From positions 3,102,501 through 3,166,500 of the forward strand of contig OZ005617.1 in NCBI GenBank assembly GCA_963930655.1: a stretch of DNA of 64,000 nucleotides, written 5' to 3'. The first letter of the stretch is position 1. Each line of letters begins with the position of its first letter. The stretch comes from Myrica gale (taxonomy: Eukaryota; Streptophyta; Magnoliopsida; Fagales; Myricaceae). A program made the translations under genes and the position numbers. Below, piece after piece: positions 54,725-64,000 of the stretch. The notes beneath the pieces are model-generated. The model was not told the origin of the DNA. It ran no database searches and saw only the letters and a list, made by a program, of their open reading frames with translations.

Positions 54725-54928
54725 AACTTTTGATTCTTCAGTCAAATTGATTTTTACTTAATAGTTTTAGAGACTCGACACGTACTACATAATTTGGATC
54801 TTGGACCTACCCATTTGCGTAAAACTGAGATTTAGTGGGTGACTTGATAGTTGATAGAACCCAAACGTAAAACTCCAATCATTCCGCTAGGCCCAAGAAG
54901 CAGTACAAAACTTCAGAAACCATAGAGA

Positions 54929-55228
54929 GGTTCCTTTTCACACTTTTTTCAGGATTTTAAGTATATTCACAAATATACCACCAAACATATTCAGAATTCA
55001 AACACAAAAATCAATACATTTTACACAATCTCCAATAATTTTTTAATTTTTTATTCAACATAAATTTTCTCTCTATATTTTTTTACATAACTCCAATATT
55101 TTTTATTAAACAATTACATCAAATCATTTCTCTCTCCACTTTACACAAACACCAATAAAACACTATTTAACATAAAAATTCCCAATTTCTCTAAAATCCT
55201 ACATTTTTTTTCAAAACGAACATAACCC
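54929..55228. mobile_element. MITE-like repeat, GGTTATGTTCGTTTTGA family, copy 2
   Basis: Reverse-complement partner of 29548-29850; the right end reads TCAAAACGAACATAACCC. Shared blocks include ATCATTTCTCTCTCCACTTT and ATATTCAGAATTCAAACAC. AT-rich and non-coding. Confidence 0.6.
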
Positions 55229-56219
55229 ATGATTTTTGAAGAATTCGTGTTCAACTTAAAACACAATCCCACCGAACATAATTTTTTTTGAGGATACTGT
55301 AATGTATCCGATTTTGCCTTGGATATATTTCTACATAAGTACTAAAATGCCCTCCAATCATGCGTTACATACATAAAAACCGAAGGGAAAACGAACTTTT
55401 AAAAAACACATGGCCCCCACACGTCAGCTCATTAAATACTCAGACACATGAATGGACAAAAAGCCCCCAACTGATTTACGACAAGTTTTGCTTGTCGTCT
55501 GCGTGACTTTTGATTCTGACGGTTTGAACGTTTCAAATGTTTGTCGTTTTCTTACTTTTTTATATTTTTTAAATATTCAACTTTTAATAAAAAATAAATA
55601 AATTCGAAATATACAAAAAAAATTTAAAAATCATTACTTTTTTAAAACCTCACCAACTTCTACACAAACACCAATACAACTCTAACATCACCTACAAATT
55701 CTCAAAACACTTCAAATCCTAACAAAAAAAAAAACATCAAAAGGACCAGCCCCCAAGGACTGAACCAATCTTGGAGAAAGGCGTGATTAAAAAAGTGAAT
55801 GTTTTTTTTTCCTTAGTAATCGAATTTACGTATCAGCTAATCTGCACTTATTTTTTTTTATAACCGAGTATCCGGACCAACTTACTGACATCTCATTCCT
55901 CGACTTAGTGAACATTTGATAACTACAGTATGCATTTTCTTTTTTTTTTCTCCGCTACAGTATGTATTTTCACTACAAAAACGAATGCCACTTTGTTGCC
56001 AAGAAATTGAAATTCTACAATCCTCTGATGTACAGAAATTGAACTCTATGTTACACTTCAAATAATGCCGAACTCGCTCTGACTGCCAACCTCAATCATC
56101 TTTCATTCCACTTCAATTACACAACCAGATTTCTGAATCCTACTTTCGTTAACAATTTCTGCAAAAAAATAAATTTCCAACCAATGGTGCTAGAGGTTCT
56201 ATTGCATCATTCCTTTTCC
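55229..56219. other. Gene-free AT-rich DNA
   Basis: No coding signal. 55640-55735 resembles 27265-27430 in reverse orientation (ACACAAACACCAATAC, CTCAAAACACTTCAAATCCT-like text). The rest is unassigned. Confidence 0.45.
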
Positions 56220-59200
56220 TTTTTTTTTTTGAAACAAAAGCACTAAACAACTAAGAACATAATCATGGGGGATCCGTCCCCTCGTACAACCAAGTCAAGG
56301 AAGAAAATTGCTCAGAAAAAAGGGGGATGCCTCCAATCTCTACTTTGGAAGCGGCCCAACGAGCGAGTAGGTGCGCAACAGTGTTTGCACCCCGATTTAC
56401 TAAACTAACCGACCAATCAAGCAATGAGGATAAAGAACGACGAATATTCCAGATGGAATGGTTGATACGCCAGTCGGCGCACTTTGGATAGGATTGGATG
56501 GACTTGATGACAACAGACGAGTCGCACTCCAGTATAACTTGCTGCCAGCCACGATCAGATGCTTTCAAGAGACCAATTTTGGCTGCAAGAGCTTCCCCTT
56601 CCACAGGAGAGCCAACATCAATTTTCTCAACAAAAGCATCTAAAACAATGCCTTGGTGATCACGACAAACAGCCGCTGCTATTGCAAACTTGTCTCTGAA
56701 AGCTACATCAGTGTTGATCTTAATAAAAGGAGCGGGCGGCGGCCTCCAAATGGGATGTCCACGCGGAAGAATTGATCTCCAGGCTTCTAAATGGGTAGAT
56801 GAGAGTCTAAGAATACGATTTGCGAGGACACTCACCTCAACCTGCTTTCCTTCATGAATTAGTTTATTGCGAGTCCACCATACCATATCCACCAGATTAG
56901 TGGCAAAAAGCTGGAATCTATGGGTTTCTTCAGGAGGAATACCAAGTCTCTGATCTGGTTGAAAGAGGCAATCAAGCCACTCTGCCATTGACAAATGGGT
57001 AATGCGAAGCGAATCCATCGGCCATGGGGCAAGCCGCCATAAGCGCCGAGAGTATCACATTCCAACCATAAATGTGCTATTGTTTCAGATGCAGAAGAAC
57101 AAAAACAACATGCCACAGATTCTCCGTCTCAAACTCCAAGCCTGGAAGCCAACTTACCACGTGTTGGTAGTATGTCCCAAACAATTTTCCACAACAGTAA
57201 TTTCAAGCGGTCATGAATTTTAAGACTCCAAAGCTTCTTCCAAAAAGATAGTCCAAGAGAAGAAATAGAAGAGGCAAACTCTGCTGTTAGTAGTCTGTAC
57301 ATAGATTTGATAGAGAAACTACCCGATGGTTCCAGGGACCAACACAAGGTGTCAGGGCGAGGAGCACTAGGAAGGGATAAACGTTTAATGGCAATGATGG
57401 ACTCTTCTGTAAAAAGCTGCTGCAGTTTTTGGAGATCCCAACATTGATGACCAGATAATAAGAGATCTGCAACCTTCAAATCCATCTGATCTAAAGGAAT
57501 TTGCACATTGCGTGCCAAAGGAAGGAACTGAGAGAGAGAGATGGGATCCATGGGTCAGTCCAGACATTAACGTCTTGACCATCACCTATCAAGTGCCATG
57601 CTCCTCCTCTCAGCAATGGCATAGTCTTGACAATTCCACACCATATCCAAGAGGGATTAGTGTCTTTCACCACATTCCATGTATTGCCAGTACGCTAGTA
57701 CTTGCTTTTTAAAAGCTGCACCCACAAACTTTTATCATCAGTTAAAAATCGCCAGGCCAATTTAGACACAAGGGCAGTATTTAGATCATGAAAATTATGA
57801 AAACCCAAACCTCCAGCTCCCTTAGGAATACAAATGGAACGCCAAGATTGTAAAAATAAGTTATGAGACTTATCTGGCCGAAAACCCCACCAAAACAACC
57901 TTGTAGCTTTATCTAGATCATGACACCACGATTTTGGCAGGAGGAAAGAGCTAAGAGGTACGTTGGGATGGCAGTGGCAACGAATCTGATGAGGGTAGAA
58001 CGACCTGCCTGGGAGAGTAGCTTAGCTTGCCAACCTGCAATTTTCTTCATACACTTCTCTTTGATCTCCTTAAGCGCCATCCCTTTGGAGCGAGGAATTA
58101 GTAAAGGGAGCCCCAAGTGTTTTGCTTTGGAGGGAAGTTTTCGAAGACCAAGGTAATCCTTAATTGCCAACAACTGCTGACCCCGAAAATTAGAGCTGAA
58201 ATGTATTGACGATTTCTCAAAATTAACCTTCTGACCCGACCAGGACATGTATTTGTCAAGGCAGCCCTTAACAATTTCTGAATCCTGCCGAGTTGCTCGA
58301 GCAAAAATGAGCAAGTCATCCGCGAAAGTAGATGAGAAATAGTTGGAGCTCCCCTCCCTATTTTGATGCCCCGTAATCGGCCTTCACATTCTGAGTTGAT
58401 AAGTAAGCGAGAGAGAACTTCCGAGCACAAAATAAATAAAAAGGGTGATATGGGATCGCCTTGACAGAGTCCTCGAGAGGGAATAAAAGCATCAAAAGGT
58501 CCTCCATTCAAAAGAATAGAGAACTGTGCAGTACACATGCAAGTTTTAATCAAAGATAGCCATTTTGGACAAAAACCGAAATTCTCCATGATCTGTAATA
58601 CAAAGGACCACTCTACTCTATCAAAAGCCTTCTCCATGTCCACCTTAATTGCCATCCAACCCCCTTTGCCTCGTTTATGACCCATAGCATGTAATAATTC
58701 AGCAGCGACTATGTAGTTATCCTGAATAACCTGGCCGGGGACGAAAGCTAGCTGATAGGGAGAGATAAGCTTTGCCATAAGGGGTTTGAGTAGCGATGTA
58801 AGGATTTTTTATATCAGTTTGTAAATAACGCTGCAAAGACTTATCGGTCGAAATTGGCCCACTTTTGAAGCATGATCCACCTTTGGAATAAGAGCCAAGT
58901 AAGTGCGATTCAACTCCGAAGGTAAGCGGTCATATATAAAAAAAATCCTGCACGGTTGTGATCACATCAGCTCCAATTATGCGCCAAAAGTGCTTGTAAA
59001 ATAAAACCGTCATACCGTCGGGTCCGGGTGATTTCTCCAAACTCATAGTCCGGAGAGTTACAAAAATCTCGTCCGCTGTCGGGCTACGAATGATAATGTC
59101 GTTGTCCAGATCTGAAATTTCCGGAGATATTACTCCTTCCAAATCTCGAGGAAAAATGGGATTGGAAGTAGAGTAAAGGGAGCCATAGAATCGAATAAAC

Positions 59201-59280
59201 TCCTCCCCTAGAGCTCTTCTACCAGAAATCCATTCCTCTTCCTTATGCGTGAGGAATTGTCCTCTCAAGTGATGGGAAGT
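56220..59280 (-). pseudogene. 5'-truncated LINE (L1/RTE-like plant non-LTR element): RT, zinc finger, RNase H
   Basis: A poly-T run at 56220-56230 is the A-tail of a minus-strand element. Parts 5' to 3': EKSPGPDGMTVLFYKHFW (about 59010-59060), then ISPYQLAFVPGQVIQDNY, IKVDMEKAFDRVEWSF and SRGLCQGDPISPFLFILCSE of the RT (58420-58770). The catalytic FADDLLIFAR is in a shifted frame near 58300-58325. Then AGRSTLIRFVATAIPTYLL, the zf-RVT domain FWKKLWSLKIHDRLKLLLWK...CCFCSSASETIAHLWLEC (57050-57240), and an RNase H KINTDVAFRD...EGEALAAKIGL...NTVAHLLARWAAS ending FEGTDPP-like at 56263. Several frameshifts and stops; the endonuclease is missing. Not functional. It lies just 3' of the carrier gene. 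Confidence 0.9.
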
Positions 59281-59599
59281 GGGCTAGGGCTCAAAAATCT
59301 TCCTTGCTCCTTTCTAAAAACTCAGTAAGGTGATCGGTAAGTCAGCCCGCGTTGAGGCAGGCAGTAAATAGAGCACAAGTAGGGACTCTTTTTCGAGACA
59401 TAAAGCCCCGAAGGAATGAGATACAGTTCTTTAATCATTCCAGTCTGAAATTTTCTATTTCCTTCAGAGCTGGAAAGGAGGAAGACTGCATGCCGCTCCT
59501 CTACTGGATTGCCTAACCCACGAGATCGTCCCAAAGCTAAAAACTAAATTCTGTGAACGTCATTTGCCAAAAAAAAAATCTTGTGTGACTCTCAAATCA
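59281..59599. other. Unassigned stretch between the LINE and the carrier gene
   Basis: About 300 bp with higher GC than its surroundings. A 70-codon minus frame (59322-59534, TTG start) is open but matches no family I know. It could be LINE 5' flank, an organelle-derived insert or old 3' sequence of the carrier gene. Confidence 0.35.
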
Positions 59600-61948
59600 T
59601 TATGAATGTAGACCCTGCAATCTTGATGATGAGAATGTTGATGCAGATGAGGATGGTGACGCAATTGGTAATATCAATGATAAAGCATCCTCTGTACTTT
59701 GTTTGTATTGGATTATTTGTGTGTTGTGGTTTGGTACCTCTAAACAAAATAATCTCTTCAAGAATTCATAAGATGAGAACAAGGCTCCTTGGGACATATA
59801 CATGACCAATCTTGGAGTTAATCCCCTGAGAAGAGAGATAGAACACAATAAGCAGGTCATTCACATAGATACAGAAACATATTGAGCAATAGACAAAGAG
59901 ACCAGTTCTTCAAGAGATCAGACGATATCAAAGAGGCTGATGGATATATATTAACTAACGAGTTCAGAGACACTTACCTCCTAAAAACATAAAACACAAT
60001 ACTGAGGAGAATGAGGGCAAGCATACCTGTAGAGACCTCGCAAACCTTCATTCTTGCCTATTTCTCGAAGGGCATGATACACACCGTTATACTGGCTCAT
60101 AAATCCTGGAACCTGCATACATACATTGGGTTAGGAGCAGAAGCAATAGTATTTATAAGCGGCAGAAGAGATACAACATGCAAAATCTAAATCTAATTGC
60201 TTAAGTTTGAAGTTTTTTGAAGGATCCTATCAAACTGTCAACTAAACCTGCCATGATGGTCAGGCAGGCCTCATTTCTAAACTTACTCCTATGGCGAACA
60301 AGAAGATTCGGCATTGGGATAACAAATTAAAGGAAACCATCCAATCGTGGAAACTCTTATAGAAAGAGAGAGAAAAGCCGTTCTATCTTAATCAACCCAC
60401 AGAAGACACTAATCAAACTTCAGACTGATCTCAGAAAGCTAGTCTAGAAAAACAGGCATAGACAATGCTTCTTCGCATCTACAAAATTGTGTGCCAGTTG
60501 TAACAAAGAATTGCATGAAAGGGATCCATATATTTTTTTAATCAAACAGACCTGTGTCTGTACTCTTGTCTTGACCACATCGAAAGGTGTTGTGAACAAA
60601 GCAGCTGTAGACCCAGCTAGTCCTCCACAAACTAACTGCAAGGATGGTAAAATCATCTTAGTCCTGCGTAATGCTGATTTGGATAGAAAGGCAATACTTG
60701 ATAAGGCAAGTCACCTAGTAGGATAGATCATCATAAAGAAGTACTACATCAGATAAGGCAAAAGATTCTCAAAGTGGAGGCAGGAAGGAGGAACAAACAA
60801 ACCGCTTGCGATGTGCTAACTGGAGCATTAGATTTTGTCGAAGTTAACATCACTTGCTTCGGGCTTTCATATGTGTAGAACTGCACACATTGCAAAAGAT
60901 AGCCTAAACAATCACATGTTGAAAAATACTGGCTAATAAATTTGAGATAGAAACAGATATGCATAATTACTTGCCATTTAGGATGATCTGGGATGCTTAT
61001 TATAGAATATATGATAGAGAGGGTCTCTCTCCAACTCATTGCATACGATAGAGCCTGGTATATGTTTGTGTGTGTGTGTGTGGCTTCTTGCGATTACAGT
61101 CCCTCTGTTTAGTGCATGAACCATCTAGCATGTACAAAGACCAGACCTTGATAATGGAGTGAGGAACGTTCCTGAAGAGCACTGCTCCCCATCCAGCATA
61201 CAATGAACGTAGACCACCCTTTCCAATAATCCCAATCAATGCATTCCTGCAGAAACAGAACAATGAGTAACAAAGAAATACTTAAAGTAAAAAAAGTTAA
61301 AAGTCTCATGCGGACAAATCATGGCAGAACAAAACCATCTTTAAAACAAAATATTGAAATCTACACTAACAATCTGAAGGAAAAGATAGAAATCCAGAAG
61401 TATATAATTTTTTATGAACTGTTGAAGCTAATACCATAGTTGAATGAATTCAATGCCGTATTAAGCAATGTTAGAGGGGTTACATTAACATAGATAATAC
61501 GAGGATCTTATAGTCATACCAGCACTTCTGATAGTGAGAACCAACTTGCATCTGCTGCTTTATTCGCTCGCTAGGAGTAAAAATGAAAGAAGTAGCAACG
61601 CTTGCAGAACCACCTGTCACACAATGTGCAAAAGAATAATACTCCTGCCAAAAAAAAGGTGAGACTCGTAAGCCAAGAAAAATTACGCTCAAAACAAGAA
61701 CCAACAATTCCACACAGAGAAGCTTAAGACTTTCTGTTAGGTTTCTAAATAAGTTCAGATCAACCATTATTTCTTAACCTACACCCTATAAACAAAGACA
61801 AAAATAAAGAACGTCATAGGGAAACACACACAACATGAAACAAAGAGCAACCTTTGGGAAAAGAGGAAGTAAAGATCCTTTGACTGATTCATATGTGAAG
61901 GTGTAAACTGCAGATATTGGAGCAGAAGACGCAATGTTGGTAGCAATT
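59600..61948 (-). pseudogene. Mitochondrial carrier family gene, 3' seven exons; gene cut by a gypsy insertion
   Basis: Minus-strand exons in order: 61852-61948 (IATNIASSAPISAVYTFTYE...), 61520-61644 (EYYSFAHCVTGGSASVATSF, TPSERIKQQMQVGS), 61147-61246 (LIGIIGKGGLRSLYAGWGAV), 60803-60880 (FYTYESPKQVML), 60552-60635 (LVCGGLAGSTAALFTTPFDV VKTRVQTQ), 60027-60112 (YNGVYHALREIGKNEGLRGLY) and 59600-59825 (GLTPRLVMYMSQGALFSSYE, then a Ser-rich tail). All junctions are GT-AG and in frame: 265 residues, comprising carrier repeats two and three with signatures PSERIK and PFDVVK. It resembles Arabidopsis At4g11440 as I recall it. At 61948 the exon stops exactly at a gypsy LTR, mid-repeat, with no splice acceptor, so the N-terminal part must lie beyond the element. 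As it stands the gene is interrupted. Confidence 0.85.
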
Positions 61949-62394
61949 TGTTACAAGGAAGGAAGTTAGGGCTGGAAAGTTGGAGTCTTGATTGCAAATG
62001 AGTTTGGGGGAGGTGAGTTGATGTCGGCATTTCGCAAGGAGTTCGAAGTTTCGGGAGCTGAAGGGGAGTTTGGTCGTTGGTCGGGTATAAGGGCCTTGGG
62101 CCTATTAGTTGAGTGGGCTTCGGGCCTATTGTTTATTTTAGTTGGTTGGTTGTCTTGTTTTTATTCCCTTTAGTTGTAGTTCCTGGCCCAGCCCGTGTGG
62201 GGGTGGAATGACCAGTTTATAGGGAACCTGCGTTGCTTTTGGGGGGTGTCGAATCTGTGATGAATTGTTAGACGATGGAGGCTTGCCACCTCGAATTGGC
62301 CTTATCATTTCCCTTTCTATGAATGAATTGAAGTTTCTACTCATTACAACATTTCTTAGCTAAATCTAAAGTTACAAATTAAAGATTTGTAACA
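61949..62394 (+). repeat. 5' LTR of the gypsy element
   Basis: 446 bp with inverted TGTTACA/TGTAACA tips, bounded on the left by carrier-exon sequence and on the right by the primer-binding site. It contains TTGGGCCTATTAG and TTCGGGCCTATTG tandem-like motifs near 62095 and 62125. Confidence 0.85.
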
Positions 62395-62420
62395 ATTTGG
62401 TATCAAAGCATTTTCCTGGA

Positions 62421-63893
62421 ATGGCAGAGGGTACTCGTCTAGTGAAGTTAGCTGAAGGGTTGGAGGAAGTGCGAGCAGAACAAGAAGCCCAACGAGTGCG
62501 TATGGAGGAGCTGATGCAGCAACTGGGACATCTGACCGTGGGTCTTCAAGCTGTGGTCCAGACGCTGGATCCAAAGAAGCAGGAACCACCTGCACATGAG
62601 CATCATCCTCATCAAAATCAGGAGGTAGGAGGGGTCCAAATGAGGTCAGTACGCTTGGATTTTCCCAAATTTGGAGGTGAGGATCCCACAGGTTGGCTTT
62701 ATAGGGCCAATAAGTTTTTTGCCTTCAACCAAACAACACCACAACACAAGATTTTCATGGCCTCATTTCATATGGAGGATAAGGCATTGATTTGGTTTAG
62801 AGAGGCAGAAAAATCTGGAGCTATTACAAGTTGGGAGGGATTTGAGAGGGCTCTATTAAACCGATTTGGTCCTCAAGTTTATGATGATCCCATGGAAGGG
62901 TTAGTAAGGCTCAAACAAACAGGGACAGTAGAGGAGTATACTAGTCAGTTTGAAATTTTAGCAAACAGGTTGGGGGGGTTGGATGAAAGTCATAAACTAA
63001 GCTGCTACCTCAGTGGCTTAAAGGATGAGATCAGACTCTCCATTAAGATGCTGAATCCCACCAGCATACAGAGGGCATTTGCTTTGGCTAGGATGCAAGA
63101 GGAATATCTAATGGTCGGAAGGAAGTCAATGAGAGCCGGGCCAAGCAATTTTTCTGCCCCTAACGTGGCCCAACCAATCACCAATGTTGTTCCCAAACAG
63201 AATGTGAGAGTTCAGCGAATTTCACCTCAGCAAATGAAAGAGAGGAGGGACAAGGGCCTATGTTACCACTGTGACTCCAAATGGAATCCAGGTCACAAAT
63301 GCCCAAACTTAAAGCTGTACATGGTGGAGGGCAATGAAGAGTTCATGGAGAAAACTACTTTTGAGGAGGAAAACGAGGGGCAACAAGTGGAGAATGAGGT
63401 GATAGAGGTGGAGACTTGTGAAGAGAAACCAAACATCTCTCTCCATGCCATTAAAGGGTCGGTTATGTCCAGCTCTATGAGAACTATGCGGGTTAAGGGC
63501 AGCTTGTACAACCAAGACATAGTGGTGTTAATTGACAGTGGGAGCACCCATAACTTTGTGGACCCAGCAGTAATTAAAGGATCTCAATTGTCCATTAACT
63601 CTAAACACAAACTGAGTGTGACCGTGGCTAATGGAGAACGAATAAGCAGTGAAGGGAAGGTTAATAATCTGAAGGTTAAAATGCAGGGGGAGACTTTCTC
63701 TTTGGATGCTTTCGTGTTGGTCTTAGGGGGTTGTGACATGGTGTTGGGAGTCCAATGGCTGAAAACTCTAGGAACCATTTCCTGGAATTTTAATGACTTA
63801 AGTATGCAGTTTGAGCATAATTCGAAGGAAGTTCTATTGCGTGGGTTGGTAGCAACCCAATTCATGCAAGACTATCAATTTAAGAATGATTAA
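62421..63893 (+). CDS. gypsy gag-protease polyprotein (start of gag-pol)
   Basis: From the ATG at 62421 (MAEGTRLVKLAEGLEEVRAE; the TTG at 62397 lies in the primer site). 490 residues: coiled-coil-like N-terminus, retroviral-type gag domain (LDFPKFGGEDPTGWLYRANK...ALIWFREAEKSGAITSWEGF), RLKQTGTVEEYTSQFEILAN, zinc knuckle CYHCDSKWNPGHKC (about 63260-63301) and aspartic protease with LIDSGSTHNFVD (about 63530) and VLGVQWLKTLG. It ends at a TAA (63891-63893), but pol-like text (LLLQMVLTDSKD, ISNAEVVKLMQRFP) continues in another frame to the window end, so either a mutation or a recoding site joins the two. Confidence 0.88.
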   Translation: MAEGTRLVKLAEGLEEVRAEQEAQRVRMEELMQQLGHLTVGLQAVVQTLDPKKQEPPAHEHHPHQNQEVGGVQMRSVRLDFPKFGGEDPTGWLYRANKFFAFNQTTPQHKIFMASFHMEDKALIWFREAEKSGAITSWEGFERALLNRFGPQVYDDPMEGLVRLKQTGTVEEYTSQFEILANRLGGLDESHKLSCYLSGLKDEIRLSIKMLNPTSIQRAFALARMQEEYLMVGRKSMRAGPSNFSAPNVAQPITNVVPKQNVRVQRISPQQMKERRDKGLCYHCDSKWNPGHKCPNLKLYMVEGNEEFMEKTTFEEENEGQQVENEVIEVETCEEKPNISLHAIKGSVMSSSMRTMRVKGSLYNQDIVVLIDSGSTHNFVDPAVIKGSQLSINSKHKLSVTVANGERISSEGKVNNLKVKMQGETFSLDAFVLVLGGCDMVLGVQWLKTLGTISWNFNDLSMQFEHNSKEVLLRGLVATQFMQDYQFKND

Positions 63894-64000
63894 GGGAGAA
63901 AAAAGGGGACTGCTCTTGCAAATGGTGCTGACCGACAGTAAAGACAAGGAGGAGCATATTAGCAATGCTGAAGTGGTAAAGTTGATGCAACGTTTTCCTG

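Larger units (their letters stand above)
61949..64000 (+). mobile_element. Ty3/gypsy LTR retrotransposon, 5' part, runs off the window
   Basis: A 446-bp LTR beginning TGTTACAAGG and ending TTTGTAACA, then a primer-binding site starting TGGTATCAAAGC at 62398, then gag and protease. The 3' LTR and most of pol lie outside the window, so the TSD (expected CAATT, 61944-61948) cannot be checked. It is inserted in an exon of the carrier gene, opposite in orientation to that gene. Confidence 0.9.

Noticed and set aside
54510..54761. 83-codon open frame over the tRNA gene
   Set aside because: Runs antisense through tRNA-Asp and has no domain.

Overview
This is plant nuclear DNA from a eudicot. The support is spliceosomal GT-AG introns, a plant tRNA-Asp(GTC), a plant SBT1-type subtilase, copia, gypsy, LINE, hAT, CACTA and Mutator-like elements, and four plant genes that I recall as neighbours on Arabidopsis chromosome 4 (roughly At4g11440 to At4g11570). 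The density of nested transposons suggests a larger, probably woody-plant genome, but the species cannot be fixed from sequence alone. ATG codons were used as starts; several long open frames begin at TTG and were trimmed.

Layout. 1-8800 is nested transposons: a dead LINE (about 487-4250) broken by a Mutator-type MITE and two hAT elements, each with its own target-site duplication (TSD), then a 3.25-kb hAT composite containing a broken PPR gene piece. 8835-9806 is a small CACTA element. 9826-20745 is a subtilase cluster on the minus strand: one intact gene (11343-13655) and three dead copies. One dead copy carries three Mutator-type insertions, including a Pack-MULE with two fragments of an HD-ZIP IV gene in opposite directions. 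22237-23370 is an intact riboflavin-pathway HAD phosphatase (PYRP2 type, minus strand). 24100-31172 is gene-free and full of MITEs and LINE tails. 31173-46039 is an eight-exon gene for a BAH/TFIIS-like chromatin protein (AIPP3/BDT1 type). Its introns hold a Harbinger-type element, a young copia element and an antisense LINE-like retroposon. 50584-53376 is a two-exon DUF3527 gene. 54653-54724 is tRNA-Asp. 56220-59280 is a 5'-truncated LINE. 59600-61948 is the 3' part of a mitochondrial carrier gene, cut inside an exon by a Ty3/gypsy element that runs off the window end.

How the genes relate. The four conserved genes do not form a pathway; they share ancestral gene order. The phosphatase acts in plastid riboflavin synthesis, the BAH protein in reading H3K27me3 chromatin, the carrier in organelle membrane transport, and the DUF3527 protein has no known role. 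The subtilase cluster looks like a local tandem expansion, now mostly decayed.

No new multi-gene system is visible. The most notable signals are the gypsy insertion that splits the carrier gene, the Pack-MULE with divergent HD-ZIP IV fragments, a 60-bp Mutator-like mini-element with a 10-bp TSD, and a copia copy with near-identical LTRs but three nonsense codons.
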